21,921 nucleotides of DNA from an uncultured Opitutia bacterium (GTDB lineage Bacteria; Verrucomicrobiota; Verrucomicrobiia; Opitutales; Opitutaceae). The notes under the pieces were generated by a model. The model had not been told where the DNA came from. It did not search any database and saw only the letters and a program-made list of their open reading frames with translations. Positions within the stretch are counted from its first letter, which is position 1. The number at the start of each line of letters is the position of its first letter. Below are positions 6,970 through 14,780 of this stretch, piece by piece. The DNA lies in the NCBI GenBank assembly GCA_937952235.1, contig CALFZM010000022.1, positions 1-21,921 of the forward strand. The letters are read 5' to 3'. A program made the position numbers and the translations under genes.

Positions 6970-8976
6970 TTACTGCGCCTTGTACTGGTCGAACACCTTG
7001 ACGCCGCCGTCGGGGTAGGTGCGGCCGGATTTCCGGGCGGCTTCGACTTCCTTCCGCTCGTCGACGTCGAGCCAGTGCACGAAGAACTCCTCGAAGTCGC
7101 GGCTTTGGGCGACGTTGAATGCCTGCGGCCACTTCACGTGCCGCCAGTAGCCGCCGCGATAAAACGGACGCTGCCAGCCGTTCACCCAGCCCGCGTCGTC
7201 GTGGATGATCTGTTCGATCTTCACGGCGAGCGACTTGATCTCCTCGAGCGTCTCGGCCTTGTCGTAGGCCTCGATCAGCCGGTCGAGCTCGGGGATGAAG
7301 GTCATCGTCATGTTGTTCGTCTGGACGGCGATTTGCTTCGGCTGCGGATTCGGCGTCGAGCCGGTGGCGATCGGCGTCGGCTTGCCGTCCTTCAGGTACG
7401 CGTCGGTGTACGCGTTGCTCCCGTGGTACATTTCCCAGTAGCGCGGGTAGAGCTCGGCGGAGCGCGAGAGCGCGGCGAGGGCGATGTCGTGGTTCTTCTC
7501 CTGGATCTTCTTCCACCCCGTCGTGCTGTCGAGGACCTCGATGTTGAACTCGAGCCCGGCCTTGATTGCCTCCTGCTTGAGGATGGTGAGCAGGTCGCGC
7601 ATGGCGGGACTGTAGGCGGTGATGGTGAACGACAGGCGCTGGCCGCCGGCGTTGGCGAGCACGCCGTCGCGACCCTGCGTGGTGAAGCCGGCCTTGGCGA
7701 AATACTCGCGGGCCTTCACCGGGTCGAACGGCCGCGCGGTGATGGTGGGGTGCATGCGCCAGCCGTAGCCGTCGGAGCGCGTCTGCATCTGGACGGCATC
7801 GCCGCGGAAGAACTGTTCGCAGACCAGCGTGATGTTGCTCGCGTGCTGGATGCCCTCGCGCACGTCCCGGTTGTCGAGCACCGGCTTGGCGCGGTTGATC
7901 CAGAGGCCGAAATCGGGCCGCGGGGTCTGGTTGTAGAACTTGAACTTGATCAGCCGGCCGGACGTCACCTCGGGGTGATTGTCGGGCAGCGTCTCGTACC
8001 AGTACTTCGAGAGGCCGAGCGGCGCGAAGTCCAGGTCGCCGCGGATGAACGACTCGATGGCCTTGTCCGGGTCGCGGATCACCTCGAGCCGGTAGCGGTC
8101 GGGGTTGAAGCGGCCGCGGAAGAAGCGCTTGTTCTCCGCCCACCAGCCCTTCACCCGCGTGAGGGTGACGGCGCGGCCCTTCTCGATGTCCTTTTCCTTG
8201 AGTTCATAGGCGCCGAGCTTGGGCGTCTCGCGCCACTGGAAACGCTCGAGCCAGCCGGGGCCGAAATCCTGGTACGCATGCCGCGGATACGGCACCCAGC
8301 CGCCGAAGCGGATCGCGAGGTCGGGCTTCTTCTCGGGGTGGACGGTCGCGAACGTGTGGTCGTCGAAGACGATCAGCTGCTGGTAGTTTTTCGTGTAGAA
8401 ATCATTGTACCAGGGCTCGTTCAAATGCGGGCTGCGCATGAAATACAGCGTGAAGACGACGTCGGCCGTCGTGAGCGGCTTGCCGTCGGACCAGCGGGCC
8501 TGCGGGTCGATCTTGAAGTAGACGGTGCGCCCATCCGGGCCGACGGCCCAGGAAGCGGCAAGGCCGGCGTAGCCGCCGTTGGTGACGTTGGGATGCGGGG
8601 CGATGAAGGACGGCTCGACGTAATCGAGCAGGTACGGGCGGATGCCGCCGGTCGCGTCGGGGCCGATCGTGCGCAGCGTGCGGGGGAAGTCGGAGATGAA
8701 GTACGAGAACGTGCCGCCCTTCTTCGCGTTGGGATCGGCGAACTCGGGCAGCTCGGAGCCGTCCTCCCACTTGAGCCCGGCGGGCAGGTCGGCCGGCGTC
8801 TTGAAGACGTAGAATCCGGGCTGCTCCTTGAGCGTGCGTTCCAGATCGGCCTCCATCTTGGGCGCGCCGGCGTCGGACGCCTTGTCGGCCGGCCCCGACG
8901 ACTTGCCGCAGCCGGCGGTGAACAGGGCGAAGCCTGCGAGGAGGGCGAGGACGGCGGAGCGGGAGAGGAGGATCAT
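6970..8976 (-). CDS. Peptide-type ABC transporter solute-binding lipoprotein (SBP family 5, YejA-like)
   Basis: A 668-residue extracytoplasmic binding protein. The signal peptide ends LFTAGC with the likely lipidated Cys at 23, followed by a flexible KSSGPADKASDAG linker, so a membrane-anchored lipoprotein is probable even though the -3 residue is Thr rather than Leu. The mature part is SBP_bac_5: it includes the hallmark ARWSDGKPLTTADVVFTLYFM region (split here only by my reading) and typical late segments (AKAGF, IIHDDAGWVNGWQRPF). Long SBP5 proteins with YejB/YejE-type permeases form the YejA/microcin C-uptake branch; relatives import peptides, and in some alphaproteobacteria cell-wall peptides. 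The substrate here is not determined. It starts at ATG 8976, 6 bp after the yejE stop. No Shine-Dalgarno is visible before the ATG (GTAAACCGCC). Confidence 0.93.
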   Translation of the reverse strand: MILLSRSAVLALLAGFALFTAGCGKSSGPADKASDAGAPKMEADLERTLKEQPGFYVFKTPADLPAGLKWEDGSELPEFADPNAKKGGTFSYFISDFPRTLRTIGPDATGGIRPYLLDYVEPSFIAPHPNVTNGGYAGLAASWAVGPDGRTVYFKIDPQARWSDGKPLTTADVVFTLYFMRSPHLNEPWYNDFYTKNYQQLIVFDDHTFATVHPEKKPDLAIRFGGWVPYPRHAYQDFGPGWLERFQWRETPKLGAYELKEKDIEKGRAVTLTRVKGWWAENKRFFRGRFNPDRYRLEVIRDPDKAIESFIRGDLDFAPLGLSKYWYETLPDNHPEVTSGRLIKFKFYNQTPRPDFGLWINRAKPVLDNRDVREGIQHASNITLVCEQFFRGDAVQMQTRSDGYGWRMHPTITARPFDPVKAREYFAKAGFTTQGRDGVLANAGGQRLSFTITAYSPAMRDLLTILKQEAIKAGLEFNIEVLDSTTGWKKIQEKNHDIALAALSRSAELYPRYWEMYHGSNAYTDAYLKDGKPTPIATGSTPNPQPKQIAVQTNNMTMTFIPELDRLIEAYDKAETLEEIKSLAVKIEQIIHDDAGWVNGWQRPFYRGGYWRHVKWPQAFNVAQSRDFEEFFVHWLDVDERKEVEAARKSGRTYPDGGVKVFDQYKAQ

Positions 8977-8982
8977 GGCGGT

Positions 8983-10062
8983 TTACTGATAAGTCGTGAA
9001 TTTCTTCGGATCAAATGCCTCGCGAATGGCCTCGCCGACGAACGTCACCAGCACGAGGACGATCACGAGGGCGGAGAATGCGGATGCGACGATCCAGGGC
9101 GATTGCAGGTTGGAGGTGCCCTGGCGCAGCAGCTCGCCCCAGCTCGGCGTCGGCGGCGGCAGGCCGAAGCCGAGGAAGTCGAGCGCGGTGAGCGCGCTGA
9201 TCGAACTCGCGATCGTGAACGGGATGAACGTCACGATGGTCGAGAGCACGTTGGGCAGGATGTGCCGGAAGATGATCCGCGGCGTGCCGGCGCCGAGCAC
9301 CTGGGCGGCATGCACGTAGTCGCGCGCCTTCTCCCGGTACGTCGCCGAGCGCATGTAATAGGTCATGCCGGTCCAGGAAAACAGCACGACGATGAACAGC
9401 AGCACGCCGAGGTTCACGCCGATGCCCGCGGGCACGATCGAGGCGATGATGATGACCACAAAGAGAAACGGGATGTTGGACCAGATCTCGATCAGCCGCT
9501 GCACCAGCAGGTCGAACCAGCCGCCGAAATATCCCATCAGGCAGCCGACGCTGATCCCGATCAGGTAGGTGAGCAGCAGGAAGGCGCCGGCGAACACGAG
9601 CGCGTTGCGGAAGCCGTAGATGAGGCGCGCGAGGATGTCGCGGTTGATCTGGTCGGTGCCGAGGAGATGGCGCTTGGCCCAATCCGGCGGTCGCGGCCGG
9701 AAGGTGTCCCCCGGGTAGCAGTTTTCCAGCGGATCGTAGGGGATCGGCGGCAGCAGGATCCAGTTGCGCCCGGACGGGTCGGCGGCGAAGCGCTCGCGCA
9801 GGTCCCGGTACCTGACCTCGTAATCGTAATCGAAGCCGAACTCCCGGCCGGTGTGGATCGCGCCGTAGGTGGGAAAATGCCATTTTCCCTCGTAACGCAC
9901 CACCAGGGCGCGGGAGTTCACGAGCAGCTCCGCGGCCAGCGACAGCACGATCGCGACGGCCAGGATCAGAAACGAAACGTAACCGCGACGGATCGAGCGG
10001 AAGCGCTGCAGCTTCCGGCGCGTGAGCGGGTCGAGGCGGAGGAACGAAAATCGCCCGGTCAT
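8983..10062 (-). CDS. yejE: ABC transporter permease, YejE-like
   Basis: A 359-residue inner-membrane permease. TM1 is at about 29-48, followed by the long extracytoplasmic insert (about 50-135) typical of YejE, containing LLVNSRALVVRYEGKWHFP and then LLGTD. Five further helices span about 155-345. The cytoplasmic EAA loop that docks the ATPase is at about 248-271 (DYVHAAQVLGAGTPRIIFRH). LTALDFLGFGLP and the C-terminal GEAIREAFDPKKF also match E. coli YejE as I remember it, more closely than DppC or OppC. It starts at ATG 10062, 19 bp after the yejB stop, and ends 6 bp before the binding protein. Partner of the YejB-like permease in the heterodimeric channel. Confidence 0.9.
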   Translation of the reverse strand: MTGRFSFLRLDPLTRRKLQRFRSIRRGYVSFLILAVAIVLSLAAELLVNSRALVVRYEGKWHFPTYGAIHTGREFGFDYDYEVRYRDLRERFAADPSGRNWILLPPIPYDPLENCYPGDTFRPRPPDWAKRHLLGTDQINRDILARLIYGFRNALVFAGAFLLLTYLIGISVGCLMGYFGGWFDLLVQRLIEIWSNIPFLFVVIIIASIVPAGIGVNLGVLLFIVVLFSWTGMTYYMRSATYREKARDYVHAAQVLGAGTPRIIFRHILPNVLSTIVTFIPFTIASSISALTALDFLGFGLPPPTPSWGELLRQGTSNLQSPWIVASAFSALVIVLVLVTFVGEAIREAFDPKKFTTYQ

Positions 10063-10081
10063 GATGCGGTCAGGCGGGCGC

Positions 10082-11101
10082 TCATTTGAAGCGGATGCGC
10101 GGGTCGATCATCGCGACGAGCAGGTCCGAGAGGATGTTGCCGATCAGGATGAGCACGGACGAGACGATGAGCACGCCCATCACCGTCGGATAATCCCGGT
10201 CGACGACCGACGTGTAGCCGAGCAGCCCCATGCCGTTGATGTCGAAGATGAACTCGATGAGGAACGAGCCCGTCACCAGCACGCTGAGATGCCCGCCGAA
10301 ATGCGTGGCGATCGGGATGAGCGAGTTCCGCAGCGCGTGCCCGAGGACCGCCTGGCGGAAGGTCACGCCCTTGGCCATCGCCGTGCGCACGAAGTCGGCG
10401 GCCAGGTTGTCCATGAGGTGGTTCTTCATCAGCAGCGTGACGAACGCGAAGCTGCCGACCGTGTAGCAGACGAGCGGGAGCACCGCGTGGTGGGCGAGAT
10501 CGCCGATCTGGCCGAGCAGGGTGAGGTCCTCGAAATCCCGGCTGTTGAATCCGCCCATGGGAAACCAGCTCAACCGCGCCGCGAGGTACACCACGAGCAG
10601 GGCGCCGAGCGCGTACCCGGGAATCGCGTAGCCGGTGAAGACGACGGCGGAGGTGAGGTTGTCGATCCACGTGCGGTGCCGGATCGCCTTCACGATGCCG
10701 AGGGGGATGCACACGCCGTACACGAGCACGGTCGTGACGAGCCCGTAGAGCAGCGACACCGGCAGCCGCTCCGCGATGATCGTGAGCACCGGCTCGTTGT
10801 AGCGGTACGAGTTGCCCAGATCTCCGCGGACGACCTTGCCGAGCCAGACGAGGTAGGCCTCGAACGGAGGCTTGTCGAAGCCGTAATACGCCTTGAGCTG
10901 CGCCATCTGCTCCTCGGAAATCGCGCCGCTGCCGACCTGGTTGCGGACCTGGGCGCCGCCTCCTTCCGCCATGCGCGCTTCCATCAAGGCCCGCTCGATC
11001 GGGCCGCCGGGCACCACCCGGGTGATCAGAAACACGATCAGCGTGATTCCGAGCATCGTGGGTACGATCAGGAGAAGGCGTCGTAGGAAATAATCCCGCA
11101 C
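10082..11101 (-). CDS. yejB: ABC transporter permease, YejB-like, first gene of the importer operon
   Basis: An inner-membrane permease of 339 residues from the preferred start. It begins with the typical RDYFLRRLLLIVPTMLGIT first helix, continues with VVPGGPIERAL, a periplasmic part ending YYGFDKP, the core helices, and an EAA loop around VRTAMAKGVTFRQAVLGHAL. Later come GSFLIEFIFDINGMGLLGY and the C-terminal IDPRIRFK; these and DRDYP are YejB hallmarks. The open frame allows a TTG at 11131, adding 10 residues (GGDCAPTTA). I prefer the GTG at 11101 because family members begin right at the xxYFLRRLL helix, and because the TTG would leave only 11 bases after a palindromic operator-like site. 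A 168-bp gap separates it from the upstream TPR gene, so it may have its own promoter. Confidence 0.9.
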   Translation of the reverse strand: MRDYFLRRLLLIVPTMLGITLIVFLITRVVPGGPIERALMEARMAEGGGAQVRNQVGSGAISEEQMAQLKAYYGFDKPPFEAYLVWLGKVVRGDLGNSYRYNEPVLTIIAERLPVSLLYGLVTTVLVYGVCIPLGIVKAIRHRTWIDNLTSAVVFTGYAIPGYALGALLVVYLAARLSWFPMGGFNSRDFEDLTLLGQIGDLAHHAVLPLVCYTVGSFAFVTLLMKNHLMDNLAADFVRTAMAKGVTFRQAVLGHALRNSLIPIATHFGGHLSVLVTGSFLIEFIFDINGMGLLGYTSVVDRDYPTVMGVLIVSSVLILIGNILSDLLVAMIDPRIRFK

Positions 11102-11142
11102 GGCTGTGGTAGGCGCGCAATCTCCGCCCAAGGTGCGGGTGA

Positions 11143-11158
11143 GCGCAAGCGTTTGCGG
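11143..11158. promoter_or_regulatory. Candidate LacI/PurR-type operator upstream of the yej-like operon
   Basis: The plus strand reads GCGCAAGCGTTTGCGG, a near-perfect palindrome centred on CG. It matches the PurR-box style ACGCAAACGTTTGCGT at 13 of 16 positions. It lies about 42 bp ahead of the proposed yejB GTG. A central CpG flanked by A-rich and T-rich half-sites is typical for LacI-family repressors. No clear -35/-10 was found near it and no LacI-type gene is in the window, so the assignment rests on the site alone. Confidence 0.4.
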
Positions 11159-11239
11159 TCGATTGCGATGGGTGGAGGTGGCGCCGGCGGCGCCGGTGGT
11201 CCGGCGGTCGGCTTGGGGGGCGGCCGGGCTGGCGACGGA

Positions 11240-11259
11240 GCCGGTCCGGCCACACCGGC
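11240..11259 (-). terminator. GC hairpin downstream of the TPR gene, possible 3'-end structure
   Basis: GCCGGT and ACCGGC arms (6 bp) with an 8-base loop begin 11 bases past the TPR gene stop on the minus strand. A second dyad, GGCGCC-GGC-GGCGCC, lies at 11180-11194. Neither is followed by a T-run. At this GC content such dyads arise often by chance, so this is weak support for an end of transcription before yejB. Confidence 0.25.
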
Positions 11260-11269
11260 AGCAGGTGGG

Positions 11270-12193
11270 TCACTCGCCGCGGCGCAGGCGCTCCAGCGCG
11301 TCCCCGGCCGCGCGATTGGACGGATCGAGCGCCAGGGCCCGGGTGTAGGCTTCGCGGGCGACGTCGGGGCGGCCGAGACGTTCCTGCACGCAGCCGATTC
11401 GGTTCCACACCTGGCTGTGGGTGGGGGCGGCGGGGGTCGGAGGCGTGAGCTGGAGGCAGCGTTGCAGGAGGGCGAGTCCGCGCTCCAGGTTCTCGCCGCT
11501 GATCGAGGCGCTGCGGCCGTAGTGATAGAGGGCGACGTAGTTGTCGGGCTGACTGGCGAGCACCGCGTCGCACCGCTGGAACGCCCCGGCGTAGTCGCGG
11601 GCCTCCAGCCGTTCGCCCACGCCCAGGATCGTCGCAAGGTCCGGATCGCGGCGACGAATCTCCTCGAGCTGCGCCGCCGCCGCGGCGCTCCGCCCGAGGG
11701 GCCAGGGCGCGCGCTGGTGGAAATGAAACAATGCCTCGCGGGCGTGCAGGTTGTCCGGATCGATCCGCAGCGCGCGTTCCAGCGCGTCGCGTCCGCGCGC
11801 CGCCGCGAGCGGCGAGCGGCTGCGCGCGGCGGCCTGCAGTTCGGCGCCGCCGTAAGCGAGGTGGTAGGCGGCGCGCTTCGGCGCGAGTTCGGCGGCGCGG
11901 GCGAGGTGGCGCAGGGCTTCCGCCCGGGCTTCGGGTTCCTGCCGGCGCAGCAGGGTCTGGCCGAGGTGATGGTGCGCGGCGGCGTTTTCCGGCTCGGCCG
12001 CGACGATCCGGCGGAACGCCGCCTCGGCCGCAGGAAAGCGCCGGGCCTGGAAGTCCGCGATCGCCGAGGCGAGCGGTTCCGCGGGGGCGGGCTCGGCGCT
12101 CCAGAGCGCTGCGGCCGCGCCGAGTGCGAGGGCTGCGGCCAGCCGTCGCGGCGTGGCGCCCGGAAGGGAGCGGGTTGACCAGGGCGGCCTCAT
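11270..12193 (-). CDS. Exported tetratricopeptide-repeat protein
   Basis: A 307-residue protein with a twin-basic-like start (TPRRLAAALALGAAAALWS) giving a signal peptide, cleaved near SAEPAPA, so it is predicted periplasmic. The rest is Ala/Arg/Leu-rich helical TPR sequence. Clear repeat units are IADFQARRFPAAEAAFRRIV with AEPENAAAHHHLGQTLLRR at about 45-80, AGGRDALERALRIDPDN-type units in the middle, CDAVLASQPDNYVALYHYG, and a final REAYTRALALDPSNRAA. TPR scaffolds bind other proteins; no catalytic motif is seen. The ATG overlaps the upstream propeller gene stop as ATGA, so it is translationally coupled and probably works with that protein or with the MacAB-like exporter. It is the last gene of the 17142-11270 unit. 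The partner is not known. Confidence 0.85.
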   Translation of the reverse strand: MRPPWSTRSLPGATPRRLAAALALGAAAALWSAEPAPAEPLASAIADFQARRFPAAEAAFRRIVAAEPENAAAHHHLGQTLLRRQEPEARAEALRHLARAAELAPKRAAYHLAYGGAELQAAARSRSPLAAARGRDALERALRIDPDNLHAREALFHFHQRAPWPLGRSAAAAAQLEEIRRRDPDLATILGVGERLEARDYAGAFQRCDAVLASQPDNYVALYHYGRSASISGENLERGLALLQRCLQLTPPTPAAPTHSQVWNRIGCVQERLGRPDVAREAYTRALALDPSNRAAGDALERLRRGE

Positions 12194-13533
12194 TCGGCCG
12201 GCAACGGCACCAAAAACAATCTTACCGCGTGGGCCGGTGGGATCCGTCCGCGGGACGCCGCGAGCGTTTCCCAGCCCGAGCCGGCGACGACCAGCGGCTG
12301 ATCGCGAACCGTGGTGACGAGGGTCAAGTCCGTGAAGTCCGGCAGTCCGGCGGCCACGACCTGCACGCGGCGCAGGGCGTGGAAACCAGGTTCGAAGCCC
12401 AGGCGGAGCAGGCGGGGAGGATCGACGCCGTTCTGCACCGCGATCACGCCGCCGGGCGTGGCGACGAGGCCGTCGAGGCCGAGCAGCGTGGTGCCCGCCG
12501 GAGCGGCCACCGGCCGGAGGTCGCGGGCGTCGAGCGACACCACGAACAGACCGTGCTCGAAATCCGCCACGAGCAGGCGACGGTCTTCGATCACGAGGCC
12601 CTGGAGCGAGCCGAAGGCGGGGGACTCGACCCAGGCCTCGAGCTCCTCCGCATCGGGCGCGAGCCGCCAGATCACCGGCGATTTGCTGTCGGTGGCGTAG
12701 ACGGCGCCGTCGGCCCCCACGGCGAGGTCGCCAAGGCCGTGCGGGCGGCCGTCGACCGGCACGTGGACGACGCGCACGAGTTCGCTGCTGGCGAGGCTGA
12801 AGGCGGCGAGGGCGGCGTGACCTTCCAATTCGCGGTCGAAGCCCGCCATTTCCGGCACCGCGCTCATCGCGGCCCAGAGCAGGCCGCGCGGCTCGTCGAG
12901 CGCGAGGCCGAAGATGCCGAGCAGTTCCTCGTCCTCGGCGCTGTACCGCTCGACCCGGCCCGAGCGGTCGCGGCGCCAGATGCAGCGGTGATGCACGTCG
13001 CCGAGAAACACCTCCCCCGTGCGTTCGCGGAACGCGATGCCCTCGATGAGGCCGGTCCGGCCCGGCAGCTCGGCGTATAGTTCGGCCGCGCCCTGGGGCG
13101 CGCGATGGGCGGCGAGCTGGGCGAGGACGGCCCGGAAAGCGGGCGTGCCCTGGAGTGACGCGAAGTCGGGATCACGGTCCACGTTGGCCGCGAGACCGAG
13201 CGCGGCGATGCGCCTCAGGTACCCGATCGCCTCGTCGGGTCGTCCCGTCAGCGCCGCGAGGGCCGCAAGCTGGCGCAGGTAGCGCGGGGAGTCGGGCTGA
13301 AGCGCCAGCGCCGCGGCGGTCGCCTCCCGGGCCGCGACATAATCCCTGCGCTGGTAGGCCGCGAGGGCCTCCTCGCGCAGCGCGAGGTGGGACTCGGCGG
13401 CGGCCAGGCCGAGCGGGAGGAGGAACAGCGTGGCGGCCCGGCGGAAGCCCCGGCTTCCGGGAAGCGGAAACGAAAAAGGCACGGTGCGAACCCCGTGCCC
13501 GGGAAGCGGCCGGGGGACAAGCCGCGCCGCCAT
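12190..13533 (-). CDS. Exported protein: TPR segment fused to SMP-30/gluconolactonase-like beta-propeller
   Basis: 447 residues from the ATG at 13533, which overlaps the permease stop by one base (TGATG). Order: hydrophobic signal segment ATLFLLPLGLAAA at about 34-46; a TPR-like helical part at about 50-115 (AYQRRDYVAAREATAAALALQ); a 'TPR end-of-group' style piece DPDFASLQGTPAFRAVLAQL at 121-140; then a propeller at about 150-445 with repeated strands such as GIAFRERTGEVFLGD, DLAVGADGAVYATDS and GLVIEDRRLLVADFEHGLF, resembling SMP-30/LRE proteins. SMP-30 enzymes are metal-dependent lactonases, but I cannot assign the metal ligands, so no reaction is claimed. A GTG at 13482 would remove 17 residues and give a more typical signal peptide. 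The skipped DNA contains a degenerate copy of the palindromic repeat, so that start is a real alternative. Confidence 0.78.
   Translation of the reverse strand: MAARLVPRPLPGHGVRTVPFSFPLPGSRGFRRAATLFLLPLGLAAAESHLALREEALAAYQRRDYVAAREATAAALALQPDSPRYLRQLAALAALTGRPDEAIGYLRRIAALGLAANVDRDPDFASLQGTPAFRAVLAQLAAHRAPQGAAELYAELPGRTGLIEGIAFRERTGEVFLGDVHHRCIWRRDRSGRVERYSAEDEELLGIFGLALDEPRGLLWAAMSAVPEMAGFDRELEGHAALAAFSLASSELVRVVHVPVDGRPHGLGDLAVGADGAVYATDSKSPVIWRLAPDAEELEAWVESPAFGSLQGLVIEDRRLLVADFEHGLFVVSLDARDLRPVAAPAGTTLLGLDGLVATPGGVIAVQNGVDPPRLLRLGFEPGFHALRRVQVVAAGLPDFTDLTLVTTVRDQPLVVAGSGWETLAASRGRIPPAHAVRLFLVPLPAE
13505..13528 (-). repeat. Degenerate half copy of the palindromic repeat
   Basis: Read on the minus strand, these 24 bases match the first hairpin of copy B (GGAGCGGCTTGTCC...GCCGCT) at 20 of 24 positions by hand count. 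The stem is partly kept (GCGGC with GCCGC). It lies at the permease/propeller gene junction, inside the propeller gene if the ATG at 13533 is used, and outside it if the GTG at 13482 is used. Confidence 0.5.
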
Positions 13534-14741
13534 CACTCGTAGCGGAGCGCGTCGATCGGATCGAGCTGCGCGGCCTTGTAGGCCGGGTAGAAGCCCGAAA
13601 TGATCCCGACGAACGCGCTGCCCGCGACCGAGATGAAGATCCACGTGGTCGGCACCACCACGGGCCAGCCATTGTAACTGGACAACAACTGCGAGCCGCC
13701 GATGCCAACCCCGACCCCGACGAGTCCGCCGAGCGAGCTGAGCAGGATCGCCTCGATCAGGAACTGCGTCAGCACGTCGCCGCCGTGGGCGCCGATGGCG
13801 AGTCGGATGCCGATCTCGCGGGTACGTTCCGTGACCGACACCAGCATGATGTTCATGATGCCGATGCCGCCGACGATGAGGGAGACGCCCGCGATGCCGG
13901 CCAGCAGGCCCGTCATGGTCTTGTTCGCCTGCGTGGCGGCGGTGGCGAGCTCCTCCTGGGTGCGGACCGTGAAGTCAGGTTCGCGGCCGCGCCGGCGCTG
14001 GGTGAGCAGGTCCTCGACGTTCAGCTTCACCGAATCGATTTTCTCGGGCGACGCGGCCTGGATGCGGATCATGCTGATCGAGGTGCGGCGGGAGACGCGG
14101 CGCATGTGCGACGAATAGGGGATCAGCACCACATCGTCCTCATCCGAGCCGAAGACGCTGAAGCCCTTGGTCGTGAGCAGGCCGACGATCCGGAAAGGCA
14201 GGTTGCGGATACGGATGGTCTGACCGATCGGGTCTTCGTTGGGGAAGAGCTGTTCGGCGACCGTCTTGCCGATCACGGCCACCTTGGCGAGGGACTTGAC
14301 GTCCTGCTCGGTAAACATCGCCCCGGAGGCGATCGGCCAGTTGCGGACGTAAGGGTAGTCGGGCCCGACGCCGTTGACGTTGGTGTTCCAGTTGAGGCCG
14401 TTGGCGAGGACCTGGTTGCGATCGCGGACTTCCGCGCTGAGCCCGTCGATGTCGCTGACCTCGGCGGCGATCGCCTCGGCATCCTCGGGGGTGAGCGTGA
14501 CGGAGCTGCCGAAGCCGCCCCGCATGCCGCCGCTGCTGAAGCTGCCGGGCATGACGGTGATGAGATTCTGGCCGAGCGAGGCGACCTGCGCTTCGACCTG
14601 GACCTTGGCGCCGTTGCCGATGCTGACCATCGTGATGACGGCGGCGACGCCGATGATCATGCCCAGCGCGGTGAGGAGCGACCGCATGGTGTTGCGGCGA
14701 AGGGCGCGGAGCGCGACGCGAAGCGTGTTGGAGAAACGCAC
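13533..14741 (-). CDS. MacB/FtsX-type ABC transporter permease
   Basis: A 402-residue inner-membrane permease of the type VII (MacB/LolC-like) ABC family, which does not carry substrate through the membrane but couples ATP hydrolysis to periplasmic movement. Layout: TM1 at about 21-43 (LLTALGMIIGVAAVITMVSIG), a periplasmic MacB core domain at about 45-270 including GSFSSGGMRGGFG and DPIGQTIRI, then the FtsX domain with three helices at about 277-300, 325-355 and 365-388. The conserved SVTERTREIGIRLAIGA loop at 302-318 contacts the ATPase, and the C terminus ends LDPIDALRYE. It starts at GTG 14741, 39 bp after the ATPase stop. The leader is pyrimidine-rich (CTCTCCCTCCC) and lacks a Shine-Dalgarno. 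In E. coli MacB this domain is fused behind the ATPase; here it is a separate gene. Confidence 0.93.
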   Translation of the reverse strand: MRFSNTLRVALRALRRNTMRSLLTALGMIIGVAAVITMVSIGNGAKVQVEAQVASLGQNLITVMPGSFSSGGMRGGFGSSVTLTPEDAEAIAAEVSDIDGLSAEVRDRNQVLANGLNWNTNVNGVGPDYPYVRNWPIASGAMFTEQDVKSLAKVAVIGKTVAEQLFPNEDPIGQTIRIRNLPFRIVGLLTTKGFSVFGSDEDDVVLIPYSSHMRRVSRRTSISMIRIQAASPEKIDSVKLNVEDLLTQRRRGREPDFTVRTQEELATAATQANKTMTGLLAGIAGVSLIVGGIGIMNIMLVSVTERTREIGIRLAIGAHGGDVLTQFLIEAILLSSLGGLVGVGVGIGGSQLLSSYNGWPVVVPTTWIFISVAGSAFVGIISGFYPAYKAAQLDPIDALRYE

Positions 14742-14780
14742 GGGAGGGAGAGCGGGTTACGGGAGGAGGGCGGGGGAGCG

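Noticed and set aside
6460..10089. 1209-codon open frame on the plus strand opposite the importer genes
   Set aside because: Its sequence is Arg/Val/Glu/Asp-rich repeats of no known family and mirrors codon positions of the minus-strand genes. Long antisense open frames are expected at this GC content because stop codons are rare.
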